DNA of 64,000 nucleotides from Hippopus hippopus (taxonomy: Eukaryota > Mollusca > Bivalvia > Cardiida > Cardiidae). This document shows, in pieces, positions 31,649 to 42,510 of the stretch. Each line of letters starts with the position of its first letter. Positions within the stretch are counted from its first letter, which is position 1. The notes under the pieces were generated by a model, which was given only the letters and a program-made list of their open reading frames with translations, was not told the origin of the DNA and searched no databases. The translations under genes were made by a program, and so were the position numbers. The stretch lies in the NCBI GenBank assembly GCA_946811185.2, contig OX328106.1, forward strand, positions 42,110,311 through 42,174,310. Reading direction: 5' to 3'.

Positions 31649-31789
31649 ATTAATGAGTCATGTTCTGGCTAAAGGGGGGTTTCATGCAGTCTAAAAGGAG
31701 AGAAAGTTTCTTCCGATTTGTATGGCTGGTTATCATTGGATCGTGAATTCGAATATTTAACGGTCCAAAAAGGAAAAGAAAATTGTTTC

Positions 31790-31970
31790 GTTGTTGTGTC
31801 ATTAGCGCCAAGCAATAGGGCTGGTATTCAAGAAGTCGTAAGTTAGGCGGTGATAAGGGAATAAACCCTGTTTCAATGTCTGTTATAAATGCTAGTAAAG
31901 AACTTGGCCTTAGATGGAGAATCGAATCAGCGACCCAAGGTTTCTACGACTACAATACCTTTATTGTACT
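31790..31970 (-). mobile_element. SINE, 5' part
   Basis: Minus strand: GGGTCGCTGATTCGATTCTC (B-box-like) then AAGGCCAAGTTCTTTACTAG and GGGTTTATTCCCTTATCACC. Confidence 0.55.
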
Positions 31971-32424
31971 AAACCAAACATGTTTTATTGACAGTTACAA
32001 AACACACATGATAGAAGCATTTCATAATGAAAAGTGACTTACATCGCTTCATATGATGTTATTTGAAAAGAAATATAAACAATGATTAGTTTCTGAGCAG
32101 GATACTTTAATAGATAAATTTTGACAAATTGTATAACCTTTTTTTGGCGATTTTACAGATAAAAAGTTAGTAAATTTCTGTACTGGTGGCCAAGTATAAC
32201 AGCATTTTTTTTTTTATTTTGACCTGAGTTCTGAATACCTAGGCGATATTTCGTATACGCATTTCAATATTCTGTGAGAAATTCTGACTAATAAGTCCAA
32301 ACGCATTTTGGATATCTCGGTAACATCAAATTTTACTCACACAACTTGTTTTTACGAACGAATCAAAGGACTGATAGGGTTGGTGAAGAGTTTTGGTGAA
32401 ACAATTCAATTCTATTACATCACT
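31971..32424. other. no gene seen
   Basis: AT-rich with a poly-T run near 32206. Confidence 0.4.
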
Positions 32425-32885
32425 GTGCCTGGAGCCCAGTATCTCAAAAGCTAATCTGCAAGGCTTGTAATCAGGCCGTCGCAGGTTCGATTGTCAGTTC
32501 TATGATATGTTTTACTTTTATAGTTATCATTATTACTTTCTTTTTAGAATAAGAAAGTGCTTTATCAAGTTAATATGCCTCTGGCCCCGCGAACAATTAT
32601 ACGTGCATCTCGGTAAAATTACATAGATTAAAGAAAGACAAAAGACATCAGTCATAATAGAAGCTTTGAGGCGATATCTCTCACTGATGGCTATTGCTTG
32701 AATGATGTTCATGTGGGAAAACAGTAAACAGTTTGGAAAGAATGCTGTGTGAAGTACTGATAAAAGACACTCGAGGAAAGCATTGATAGGTACTCTGGCC
32801 GCCACGATAAAACTGATGATATCTTTAATTTTGAAAACGGCCCTAAACATCAAACAATTGGACAAACCAAAATCGCCACTACGCA
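32425..32885 (+). mobile_element. SINE with internal insertion
   Basis: Head CGTCGCAGGTTCGATTGTCA at about 32486. About 105 bp of foreign sequence (roughly 32560-32665). Then body CTCTCACTGATGGCTATTGC, GGAAAACAGTAAACAGTTTG, and tail GAAAACGGCCCTAAACATC. Confidence 0.65.
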
Positions 32886-33154
32886 TTGTTTAAGATTTGA
32901 TTATATCGAAAAACCTTCAGTGAAATGACAGAAAAAAAAAGCATAGAATGCATAGAACAGGAACTAAAATAAAGGGCACGAAGCGATAAAGATTAGCTAT
33001 AGTAATGAATATTTGAAGGAAGTATTCGGATCGAGCAATTCGGTGTCACAATACATTATTATGCGTAATCATGGAAAGAATTTACTATCTATTTGGCTAA
33101 CCCTTAAGTGGGCATTGTTTTTTTTTTTAATATTTGTGGAAAAAGAGCAATTCT

Positions 33155-33366
33155 TTTACCCTAATCCTGCTAAATAAGTGTAATGATTTGTTCAAGCCGA
33201 TAGTAAAAACCCAAATTTTGCTCTTTCAAAGACATTTTTGAGGGAAAGATATCTCCTTATCAGACAGTGTAGATCCAAGATCAGACTGCACGTTCTGTGC
33301 AGTCTGAATTTGATCTACATCTCTGCAAAAGGTTCTTGAGTCGCCAGTTGGTTGCCTAAGGGGTAA
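33155..33366 (-). mobile_element. MITE family A
   Basis: TTTACCCTAATCCTGCTAAA to GTTGCCTAAGGGGTAA; intact hairpin with one mismatch in the outer stem. Confidence 0.9.
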
Positions 33367-33694
33367 GACAACCAACTGCTTTTTTGCTTAACTATTGAAA
33401 TAGGTATTAAGAAGACATTTTTCTCTTTCCAAGTTTTCTTCTTCCGTGTTATATGTCGTAAAAGTTTACAGTAGTTTTTTGTAAGTGTATAAATAGCCCA
33501 TACATTGATGGGTTTAACGGCGTGTAAATCACGTAAGTGAAAATGAAATATCGCAAAATAGGGAGAAAATGGTTCACATCCTACAAAAATATAAGCGGTT
33601 GAAAATGAGCCATACATAATTGATCTATTTTACTGTTCATTAAATCAAATAAATATTTTTCCAGGACCGTACTGGAGCATTAACCATGCTTTAT
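33367..33694. other. no gene seen
   Basis: A 100-residue minus-strand frame (33315-33617) begins inside the A copy and has no recognisable domain. Confidence 0.4.
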
Positions 33695-33882
33695 CTTAAA
33701 CTGCTTAATAAAGTAAGCAGAAATTTCTAGGAATATTGCAATTTTTGTTTCTTTTAACCTGAAAAATCTCACAGTATCGGACAGTGTTACTTCATGATCA
33801 GACAATACAGAACATTTAAGGTCAGATCCTGATCTACACTGTCTGCAAAAGTGCACTTTGTCGGATACGCGTAGCATATTAA
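33695..33882 (-). mobile_element. family A, degenerate
   Basis: TTAAACTGCTTAATAAAGTA, ATCGGACAGTGTTACTTCAT, CTGATCTACACTGTCTGCAA and a terminal TTAA shared with the next A. Confidence 0.65.
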
Positions 33883-34087
33883 CCCTTAGGCTGCTAAGCG
33901 CGACTCAAGGACCTTTTGCGGACATTGTAGATCAAAGATCAGACTGCACAGAACGTGCAGTCTGATCTTAGATCAACACTGTCCGATAAGGAGATATCTT
34001 TTCACAGTATGTACCTTTGAAATAGCAAAACTTGGGTTTTTACTATCGGTCTGAAAGTTTCCCTTCACTTATTTGATAGGATAAGGA
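33879..34087 (+). mobile_element. MITE family A
   Basis: TTAACCCTTAGGCTGCTAAG to TTTGATAGGATAAGG; intact hairpin. It is in inverted orientation to the preceding A across a shared TTAA. Confidence 0.92.
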
Positions 34088-34258
34088 ACAATGATATATC
34101 TTTACAGCCAGAGAGTAAACAAACGCTTTCAAAACTTTACAGTGTGTAAAATCTAGTAAGCTGTGAAAACGTAGATAAAAAATCGATATAGGGTGTATGG
34201 GATAAAGAAACGCAAGAGATCTGTCTTCGATTTAAACCGGAAACTATGGTCGTAATGT

Positions 34259-34791
34259 CTAGGGATAGTCTCCGGAGAACGAGATGCATTTTCTATCCGT
34301 CGTAATCTGTGCAACCTTGCAACCGTCAGGGGCAACATTTGGCACAAAGATACAAGAATGATTATAGTTTAATAAAATGGCCTGCAACACGCGAAAAGGA
34401 GCATTAGGACATTTGCGTAAAGTGTCGTCTCGGATCAGCCTGCGCAATCCGCGCAGGCTTATCCGAAACGACACTTTCCGTTTTTATGTAATGTTCTGTT
34501 TTGCGCATGTCTACTAAAGGACAAAATCTAATTAAGTCGTAAAGTGCCGTCTCGGATTAGCCTGCGCGGACTGCGCAGGCTAATCCGAGACGACACTTTA
34601 CGCAAATGTCCGAATGCTCCTTTTCGCGTGTTGCAAGCCAAATAATGATAAGATTGGTTAAACAACTGGATGAAAACGGGTAAAGATGTATTTTTAAACG
34701 AACGAATGGACTTTCTCCTAGACTGAGATACAGCATCAATAACAACTGCAAGTACAACCAAAACAAATCCAAATATTGTCAATTCGTCCAT
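34259..34791 (-). pseudogene. candidate small secreted-protein frame split by a D element
   Basis: On the minus strand an ATG at 34789-34791 opens MDELTIFGFVLVVLAVVIDA. This is a short polar start followed by a strongly hydrophobic stretch and small residues, as in a signal peptide. It is followed by a basic stretch (SRRKSIRSFKNTS). The frame runs into a 263-bp D element at 34640 and continues past it with NHSCIFVPNVAPDGCKVA and ITTDRKCISFSGDYP to a TAG at 34259. If only the D element is left out, the two parts (151 + 119 bp) join as 89 codons plus a stop without a frame change. A relative without the insertion lies at 14885-15151 and differs largely at silent positions. Three Cys follow the signal-like part. 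The family is not recognised. It could be a single-exon gene knocked out by D, an exon pair, or a fragment of an unknown element. Confidence 0.45.
34378..34640 (+). mobile_element. MITE family D, full length (263 bp)
   Basis: TGGCCTGCAACACGCG to CGCGTGTTGCAAGCCA, flanked by A/T-only sequence (AATAAAA and AATAATG). Its second inner hairpin, TCGGATTAGCCTGCGCGGAC and complement, is perfect. It is inserted in the candidate reading frame. Confidence 0.94.
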
Positions 34792-34799
34792 TTGATATG

Positions 34800-35221
34800 T
34801 TAGAGTTTTTAAACAATTTAGCAGGAAAATGATCTGACGCATAACATTAAACTAAGTATTAATTTTCAAAGATATTTCACTTACCATATCGAGTTCTCTT
34901 TAATCAGTTTTTAAACGTTTTCGTCCGCCATTTGTATGGTACAAACACTTAATGCATTGTACTGTAACTAATATACAAAGTTTATCATGAATATCTTAAG
35001 ATTAATTATTAATAATTATTGTCGAAGATCTAATGAAAAGATTGGCTGAGCAGTTGTCTTTTATTCTGTATGTGTTATAATTCGCTTTAGACCGATAGCA
35101 AACGCTTGTAAAATTTTGCCTTAAGAAAAATACTGATTGTCGAGGTATTTCCAAAGGAAAGGGTTGAAAATGAGTTTTTAATTGGAATTTTGAAAAATGA
35201 GTTTTTTTTTTTGTTTGCTGT
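34800..35221. other. possible 5' region of the 34.8 kb frame; no other gene
   Basis: AT-rich DNA upstream (minus-strand sense) of the candidate ATG. No TATA box or intron boundary can be called with confidence. Confidence 0.3.
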
Positions 35222-35340
35222 GTTTAAACCTTTTGCTGTCGAAGCTGACAAAAGAACGCTTTCTGGGGACCTCGTAGATCAAGATCAGACTGCATAGAAC
35301 GTTCAGTCTGATGTTGGATCTACAACGTCCACCATCGGAT
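35222..35340 (+). mobile_element. family A, degenerate
   Basis: GTTTAAACCTTTTGCTGTCG and hairpin CAGACTGCATAGAACGTTCA. Confidence 0.7.
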
Positions 35341-35346
35341 TCTAAA

Positions 35347-35555
35347 TTAATCCTTAGGCTTCTAAGCGAGACTCACTGACCTCTTGCGGACAGTGTAGAT
35401 CAAGATTAGACTGCACAGAACGTGCAGTCTGATCTTGGATCTACACTGTCCAAATAGGACAAATTCCTCCCAAAAAGTTATCTTTGAAACAGAAAAATCT
35501 GGGTTTTTACTATCGGCTTTTAAGTTTCATTTCATTTATTTACCAGAATAAAGGT
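35347..35555 (+). mobile_element. MITE family A
   Basis: TTAATCCTTAGGCTTCTAAG to TTTACCAGAATAAAGG; near-intact hairpin. It lies in tandem with the previous copy, 6 bases apart. Confidence 0.9.
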
Positions 35556-35640
35556 CAAGATTCAACAGTGCCGTCATAGGCTTCATGGATTTGTGTCTGT
35601 AGACATCACAGAAGTGCACTTGATTCAATAGTGACGACTG

Positions 35641-35850
35641 ATTTCCTTTACCACCGAAGGGGAAGACTTTTGAAAACATCGTAGAAAAAGAAGGAAATGT
35701 TGGTAACCAGCATTTTCTCTTTTTTTTTTTTTGTTCAACAATGTTTTTTTTTTATACCCTTCAACGAAAAAAAAAAGTTGAGACACATTTTTTTGTCGTC
35801 TACAAGTACTTTCATTCTAGTATTTTGTCGTTTTGTAAAGACTTAAGGGT
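35641..35850 (-). mobile_element. MITE family B with T-rich expansions
   Basis: TTCCTTTACCACCGAAGGGG to TGTAAAGACTTAAGGG. The hairpin centre GTTGGTAACCAGC is kept; poly-T (about 35720) and poly-A (about 35767) runs enlarge it. Confidence 0.82.
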
Positions 35851-37359
35851 GCTCTGTATGGGATATATCAATTTTAACCTCTGCATATGTGCACAATGCT
35901 TAGACTAAAATTAATGGACAAAGACGTAAATTTTGTCACAATTGACGGGTAGTATAGGACTTTGGCAAAAACAAAAACATACTCTTTATGGACATGTTTT
36001 TGCTCAGATACCAAAGATAGTATGAGCAATTTCTCCAAATGCGTTTTACATACATAGAATAAGTCTATCACACAGGAATAAGCAATGGGCAATAAGAAAC
36101 GCTTCATAACTTACCATCTAAATAATATCATGATTTTACTTTATCCCAGTAGCCACTGAATGTGCAAATTGCAGCTATTTTGTTACTACGATTTGAATGA
36201 AAAATCGATTGTTTGTTTAAAACTACTTACATGTATATCGAAGCAAAATTTACTGAAGAGTTATTTTTGTATTAGTTTACAAGTTTATTATTACACCAAG
36301 AATATAATACAATGTGATATGAAGTAATATGTGTACATATTTCAGATACAAATACCAAGGCTAAAGGTGTACGTTTCACTCAACAGATAACTATAAGACA
36401 AAGTGAAAGAAAAAAAGTTGGAAAAAAAAAACAGAAATTAAAAAAGGGTAATAGTGTGAGTAAGGTGGGCGTAGTGTTGTTTATTAATAAAGATGGGCTT
36501 GGAAACTTTGGCCAGTCTTTCTTTTCCTTTCAGTTGCGACATAATACTACTGTTGCGGTATATGCATAGATGTTTAAAGCGCCGTGGAAACTTACTTTTG
36601 GCTTCGTTTTTATAAAGAAATTGCAGTTGAATAAGAAATGAAATTCATCATGAATTTTCACTTTATTTTTCTGTCACAAGGGCACATATTCTCTTTTAAA
36701 AACAGCCCAACTTTCCTTTTATACGGGTAAACCATGTAAGAAAACAAGTTATTTGCTAACGCAACGTTTCACGAAATTATAAGCCAGTAAAATGGCTGTC
36801 GAGATGGCATCACTTACAATAGGAAAAAAGTTACTTAGCAGGTGTTTCAAACGACTAACGACATCCTTCATTTATGATATGGAAAATACTTTTGCTAGGG
36901 GTATCATTACAGTGGATTCAAAATATAACACGATAAAAGCTAACCTTGTAAATCTCTCAAATTCTCACCGTATCGCGTAAAATCTCTCAATCTCTCGCAT
37001 ACAAAGATTCCAATCTCGTCCCCTTAATTACCGGTTTCAATTTCTTGCTTGTAGAACTGGTTTGTTTTAATTGAATCTTAATTGCCCGTAACCTCTCTAG
37101 TATTCCTAACTATCCCATTCAATAACACATTTTAGAATTTCTCCATTTGTTTTACTTGGGACCTTCTCGGACAATGGGGCAACGAGGTGATATTTGATAC
37201 CAATTTCTATTCAAGCTTACGTGGTAAATGACTAATTCATTTGAAACAAAATTCTGTAATCAAGGTATCAACGCTATTCTTTTCATTGAACTCTTTCTTT
37301 CTGACATTTCTTTATTCACTTCTGTAGAAAGTATGCTACCTAAGAACAGTTCCTGAAGA
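35851..37359. other. largest low-repeat block; no convincing gene
   Basis: About 1.5 kb without MITEs. On the minus strand an ATG-poor frame of about 69 codons ends near 36444 (PRRFKHLCIYRNSSIM, then RLAKVSKPIFINKQHY). AATAAA lies about 160 bases further on in that sense (about 36285). This is compatible with a last exon but also with chance. The plus-strand 62-residue frame at 36792 has no recognised motif. Confidence 0.3.
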
Positions 37360-38076
37360 TGCTTTACCTGGTGGTGCTTTTCCGGCCTAGACGTAGGACA
37401 AAACCTACCGATCGACCCATTACTGTAATTGTCTCAGAGGTATGGAGTTCATTGCAAAACTATTTGAAGCGCTCAGTCGATAGTGAAACTAATTTAAGAA
37501 AGAAACTCAAACCTTTCTCGTTGTGTCAGGTAAAGGAGGGAACTAAAACACTTAAAAAGAGCCGAATGGACGTCACTATTCAGATTCCAGATACCATAGT
37601 AATAGCCATGACACGGATACCGAGAGACTAGCATAGTGCTAACTTAAGGACCAACTTAACAAGCAAGATTCCTGATGCTAGACGGTGGTCCCTCGTCATA
37701 CTTCAGATACAACAGTAATGGTTATATAGTTGAGAAAAATAGCAGTCTCTAATACAGCCTGTAATGGTGGGGCTTAGAGAACCGAATCCAAACAAGCAAG
37801 ATTCTTCATACCAGCTAGTAGTCCCTATTTAGATTTCAGATACTATGATAACGGCCACAACCCTCTCTCGTACAGCCTAGTATAGAAAGAGCTAAAATAA
37901 CTTACCAAACGAAGAACGTTCCTCGTGCCAGATCGTAATCCCTATTCAGATACCAGATACCAAGGTTATAGCCACAAAGTGTTTAAGAAAGGTCATCTAT
38001 CGTAGCGCCTGGAATAGGGATGGCTTAAAGAACCAACCATTCGATTAAGATTCATTACACCGGATAGAGGTCTATA
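37360..38076 (+). repeat. ~130-bp degenerate tandem repeat, left part
   Basis: At least four diverged units containing AAGCAAGATTCCTGATGC-like, TCCCTATTCAGATACCAGAT-like and ATAGCCAC-like segments at about 37660, 37795, 37910 and 38045. The 90-residue open frame within it is not supported as a gene. Confidence 0.65.
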
Positions 38077-38339
38077 TGGCCTGCAACACGCGAAAAGGGG
38101 CATTCGGACATTTGCGTAAGGTGTCGTCTCGGATCAGCCTGCGCATTCCGCGCAGGCTAATCCGAAACGACACTCTCCGTTTTTATATAATTTTCTGTTT
38201 TGCGCAAGTCTACTGTAGCACAAAATCTAATGTAGTCGTAAAATGCCGTCTGGGATTAGCCTGCACGGACTGCGCAGGCTGAATCGAGACGACACTTTAC
38301 GCAAATGTCCGAATGCAACTTTTCGCGTGTTGCAGCCCA
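38077..38339 (+). mobile_element. MITE family D, full length (263 bp)
   Basis: TGGCCTGCAACACGCG to GTGTTGCAGCCCA with TA (TATA) on both sides. It is inserted in the ~130-bp tandem repeat, which resumes at once on the right. Confidence 0.92.
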
Positions 38340-38470
38340 TATATCTATATCCCTAATAGTACCATAGTACCGAAAACAACATTGGTGTACATGTACATAG
38401 AGCTTTCGCTGGTGATGCCTAGAATAATAAGGGCCTCTGTTTATACCCAGATGGTACTATAGCAATGAGG
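38340..38470 (+). repeat. ~130-bp tandem repeat, right part
   Basis: ATCCCTAATAGTACCATAGT and GGTGATGCCTAGAATAATAA are diverged unit segments continuing beyond D. Confidence 0.5.
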
Positions 38471-38904
38471 TGTACCAAGAGTCAATTTCAGTATTGTCTA
38501 AAATATGTAGATCCAACATAGGACTGCCTGTGCAATCTATGGCGCCTGATCTTAATTTACAATATCAAACAAAAAGAAAAAATCCGTCGTGTGAGCTGTA
38601 CGAGCACACCGTAAACTATCGAACTCAATCTGCACGGTTGCCTCGCACAGCAAAAAGCCCTGGTATTGCGAAAGTGTATTCTCTAACAACTAGACAACAT
38701 GTCTACAAAAATGGAAAATTTAGTTGCACACTTCCTGCATTTTATTTTGTCATTTCGACATGTATCATTCTGGATAATTTGAAAGCTGATCTGATTGTAA
38801 ATATTGACTGTCGAACAGCCAAGCTGTTTGCCCATTCAGTTATTTGTGCCTATTACGGCCATTACATTATATGTGAGAGAGTGTGTCTTATTTCAACGAT
38901 GTAA
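38470..38904 (+). other. unsupported 144-codon open frame
   Basis: One of the longest frames outside recognised repeats. It has no signal peptide, no recognised domain and only a weak hydrophobic stretch (FYFVISTCIILDNL). It begins at the edge of the tandem repeat. Chance is the simplest explanation. Confidence 0.15.
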
Positions 38905-39053
38905 AACAAAAGCATTTTGGTTGAAAACAAGTGCAAAGCAACATGAGTGAACTTGTTCTAGAAACGAAACCACAAGCTGAGGTATTCATTGAATAACCTT
39001 TCAAAACTGAGTCCAAAATGTATCGATTTTACACGTCAATGTAATGAATATGA
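38905..39053. other. no gene seen
   Basis: Short featureless stretch. Confidence 0.4.
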
Positions 39054-39254
39054 TACCTTAGCATTTTTATCAGATGACAAAATTTGAGTCTTGTTCAAAT
39101 TGAAAGGAATTGCAGAATGGTATTTGTCTTTATAAGGGAAGCACATTGTGAGGAAAGGAATAAATCCTGATTACAAGCAATATCTTTTTTCCAACAATTT
39201 TCAAAAGCTTTCTTCAAGAGGCTCGTTAAAACATGGGGTTGTTTGGTAAAGGGA
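39054..39254 (+). mobile_element. MITE family B, diverged
   Basis: TACCTTAGCATTTTTATCAG to GTTGTTTGGTAAAGGGA. The hairpin is broken (ATCCTGATTACAAGCAATAT). Confidence 0.75.
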
Positions 39255-39802
39255 ACTTTAATATGGAATTAGTAAATCTATTAGATTAATTACATTGGAA
39301 TCCTCTTGCAATCAACGAATCCCGGGCTTAATGACTTTTAAATCTAAAAGCCATGTTCTCTCCCTTTCGTGTAAACAATTACACATAAAAGGTATGATAC
39401 TTTAGCCGCGATTTAGTAGGGAATTATGGGTAAAAATCCTTTCAATTTCCTGTCATTTGCGCATATTATTTAAATTTCAGGCACCGCGTGCTTTTTTACA
39501 TGTTTACCCAACGTGAGCAATAATGCTAAGCCGCAGAAAGACTTTTCGCACCGAAGCTTTTCGTCCGATATTCGCTTGTCTGTGGCGAACACAATTTCCT
39601 GAAATCCAACGCTACAAAATCCTCTGAACATCGCTTTTATCTTTTTTTCCCACAATGCAAGAGTACGTTTTGATTCCTCCCTTACACCTCGCTAATCCCT
39701 TAGCTGAGTCTGTAATCACCTTTATGTTGGCATTATATTTCTTTGAAATATGGCTTACCGGTGACAATATACTATTATACGGGATCTCCAAAAGCACCTA
39801 AA
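39255..39802. other. no gene seen
   Basis: Two ~61-residue minus-strand frames with no recognisable features. Confidence 0.35.
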
Positions 39803-40003
39803 ACTGTTACCATGTTTAAGGACCCTGAAGACGAAGGCTTTTGAAAGCATTGTGGGAAAAGATGGCGATACTGGGAATCAAAATTTTCTTCTTTGCCTAC
39901 AACGTTTTCTACCCTATAATTTGGGTACTACTTGATAATTATGTCGTCTGCAAATGCTTTAAGTCATACAAGTCTATAAGTTTGTCGTCTGGTCAAGAGT
40001 TAA
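39803..40003 (-). mobile_element. MITE family B
   Basis: CTGTTACCATGTTTAAGGAC to GTCGTCTGGTCAAGAGTTAA. Its TTAA is shared with the following B copy. Confidence 0.82.
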
Positions 40004-40196
40004 CCCGTTCTCGTGTTTTACGAACCAGAGCAGGACCGTTTTTGAAAACATCGTGGAAAAAAAAAAACGAAAATGCTGATTAACGTCTTCTACCGTTTGA
40101 AAAAAAAAATGTTATCATTAGCTACATTTTATTTGTAGTCTGAAAATAACCACTAAAGACAAGTTTAGAATGATCTCGGCCGGCTATAAGAGTTAA
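40000..40196 (-). mobile_element. MITE family B abutting B, same direction
   Basis: TTAACCCGTTCTCGTGTTTT to GGCTATAAGAGTTAA. The right half of the hairpin is deleted (AATGCTGATTAACGTCTTCT). Confidence 0.82.
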
Positions 40197-40584
40197 AGCA
40201 CTTGCAGATGAACAATAATTCGAATTACTGAACTACTCGCGTGTATCATTACGCCCTGTTGATTCGAACACGACATTTGAGCCAATTATTAGCCGTTTAT
40301 TTTTAATTAAAATTTATAATTGTTTCAGTAGGAAAAAGCTTTAAAGACACATTAGAGCTCTTCCTATCTTTTAAAGCATTGTGTTTTTGTGATGTTGGGC
40401 CTACTTCCGGCGCATGCATGACCGTAACAAGGCATGCAAGGATGCGGAACAGGATGAACAATCCCGATGACAATTTCAATGACATTAGATGATGAATTCC
40501 TCCGGAGCGTCTCTTCATCGGGAAATCAATTGTGGACACTTATTTCGTTTGATTATCGAAATTATCTTACATTTTACGGGACTT
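40197..40584. other. no gene seen
   Basis: A 78-residue minus-strand frame (40303-40539) has no motif. Confidence 0.35.
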
Positions 40585-40792
40585 TTAACCCTTATCCAGC
40601 TAAAGAAGTAAAATGAAACTTTTAAGGCGATAGACAAACCCCAATGCTATTTCAAAGGTACTATTTTAGCGAAAATATGTCCGTATCGGACAGTGTAGAT
40701 CAAAGATCAGACTGCACGTTCTGTGCAGTCTGATCTTCATCTACACTGTCCCCAAAAGGTCAGTAAGTCGCGCCTAGCAGCCGAAAGGTTAA
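40585..40792 (-). mobile_element. MITE family A, full length
   Basis: TTAACCCTTATCCAGCTAAA to AGCAGCCGAAAGGTTAA; perfect inner hairpin; TTAA at both ends. Confidence 0.93.
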
Positions 40793-40894
40793 CTCTGTCA
40801 GCATCAACTTATAAACTCGATCTTTTTCGATATCTGAAAAAACAATCCATTGAAGCTCAATACGATTTTAAAACTTTAAGGTATGCATAAAGAC

Positions 40895-41007
40895 TTAACA
40901 AGCGGATTACAAAGATCCGAGATCAGACTGTACGTCTTATGTCGTCTGATCTTTTTCTATGTCGTCTGCAAAAGTCCCTGCTTTCGTTTTTGGGGCTTAG
41001 GGTTAAA
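40895..41007 (-). mobile_element. family A, right half, degenerate
   Basis: AGATCCGAGATCAGACTGTA, GTCGTCTGATCTTTTTCTAT and end GGGGCTTAGGGTTAA. Confidence 0.65.
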
Positions 41008-41161
41008 CGGAACGGCTTTTATGTTGCACAGATAGCAAATCGATTGAAGCGCCATCATGCATGAAGCAAAGTCCTGTGAGTATTGGGGATATTGCAGGAT
41101 TAAAGGCTGGTTCTTAATTCCCCGATCCCTTTAATGTCTTTTATTTTATTCTTATTTTGTT

Positions 41162-41435
41162 TGTTTGTTGGCTTGGTGTTAACGCCGTTTTCAACATTAT
41201 TTCAGGTATATGTGTGGTGTTGAACAACGTATTCAATTTTTTCTTATACTAGAAATCGACGTCCAGTACACCTATCCATGCTTTGTTTTGGGCTTAATTC
41301 GCTCAACATTTATCCAAACCATTGGCTTTTTTCATACCTAAACAAAGTCGAACCAATGTTCAGCGGTGAGAGGGGAATGAATTATATTGGAATTATTACT
41401 ATCAGTCCTCGGAAAAAAAATCCAAGCTGTATTTT
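41162..41435 (-). mobile_element. SINE, reverse orientation
   Basis: Reads from tail to head: GTGTTAACGCCGTTTTCAAC, GTACACCTATCCATGCTTTG, CAATGTTCAGCGGTGAGAGG. The tRNA-like head is missing. Confidence 0.75.
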
Positions 41436-41487
41436 GTGATGCAAAAACTTTTAAATTAGATACTTTGGGACTTTTGCTCTATTCTAA

Positions 41488-41756
41488 ATGTGTCATGCTC
41501 TGGCAAAAAGGGGCATAATGCATCTCCGCGATCCATTGTACCATGCAAGTCATCATAGATTTATAGATCCATGGATACAAATCATTTTTATCTAATAACC
41601 GACTGAATCATGAGGTACGCTTGTCCTTAGACATAGAGAAAACTTAACAAAAGAAAACAATATTGGCCTAGTTCAGTCTGCGCGGACTGCGCAGGCTTAC
41701 CTGGATCGATACATTTTGCTGATACATTAAGTCCCCTTTTCACAGATTTTAGCTCT
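41488..41756 (-). mobile_element. MITE family C
   Basis: ATGTGTCATGCTCTGGCAAA to CACAGATTTTAGCTCTA; core GTCTGCGCGGACTGCGCAGG. Right end decayed. Confidence 0.88.
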
Positions 41757-42510
41757 AAATATTTAACATTTTGACTCTTGGAGGGTTGAAATATGACTTG
41801 AAGAAAAGGTGTACGACAAATTTAATATGGTTACCCCAGATAGAATTTCCTAGCCAAAAGTGTGATCTGACCTCATTTCTGTGGACGGAGGACTTGTTTT
41901 TGATTTTGACTTTTTTACAACCTTTCAATCAAAATTAACAAATGACTAAAAAGTAAACCATATTGATTTTTAAATCTTTGAGTTTCCGAAGTCAAATAAA
42001 GTCAAATAGTCACCACCAATAATTTGACGTTAATTAACACTGATTAGTTAAACTAAGTATGGGGCGCAAAAACAAAGACTGTGTAATACGACTCTCTAAT
42101 ATGGTTTTGAAAACCTTACAGTGGGCATGCCGGGCTATGACAAAAGAAGTACAATCCCTCGGTGTTCACGGTCAGTTAAAATATTTCTTTGACAAAAAAG
42201 AATAGCTCAAAATTCAACGAGTATCAAATTCTTTTATAGCACATTTAATGTATCTTACTAATTAGTTCATTACATGCTTAAAAAAAAAACATGCGCATGT
42301 CGATCCTAGATATTCTCACGGACTAATTTCTCTGATAGTAATGTAAATGACGTCACAAACGACATCAAATAAAATTCATCTCAAACGTGTTAAGATGATA
42401 ATATAAGTGGTCACTATATTACATTGAAAAGAAGAGTAATTATGTAATTCTTAGTAAGTTTTTAGTACTTTGCAAATCCCACTCGAAAATGTTTGGTATA
42501 AGTAGATCTT
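41757..42510. other. no gene seen
   Basis: A consensus cAMP-response-type TGACGTCA lies at 42348-42355, and CATGCGCATG at about 42291. With no gene nearby, both may be chance. Confidence 0.35.

Noticed and set aside
38470..38904. 144-codon plus-strand frame as a gene
   Set aside because: No domain, signal peptide or conservation evidence; starts at a tandem repeat edge.
42348..42355. TGACGTCA as a cAMP-response element
   Set aside because: An 8-base match is expected by chance and no gene lies nearby.
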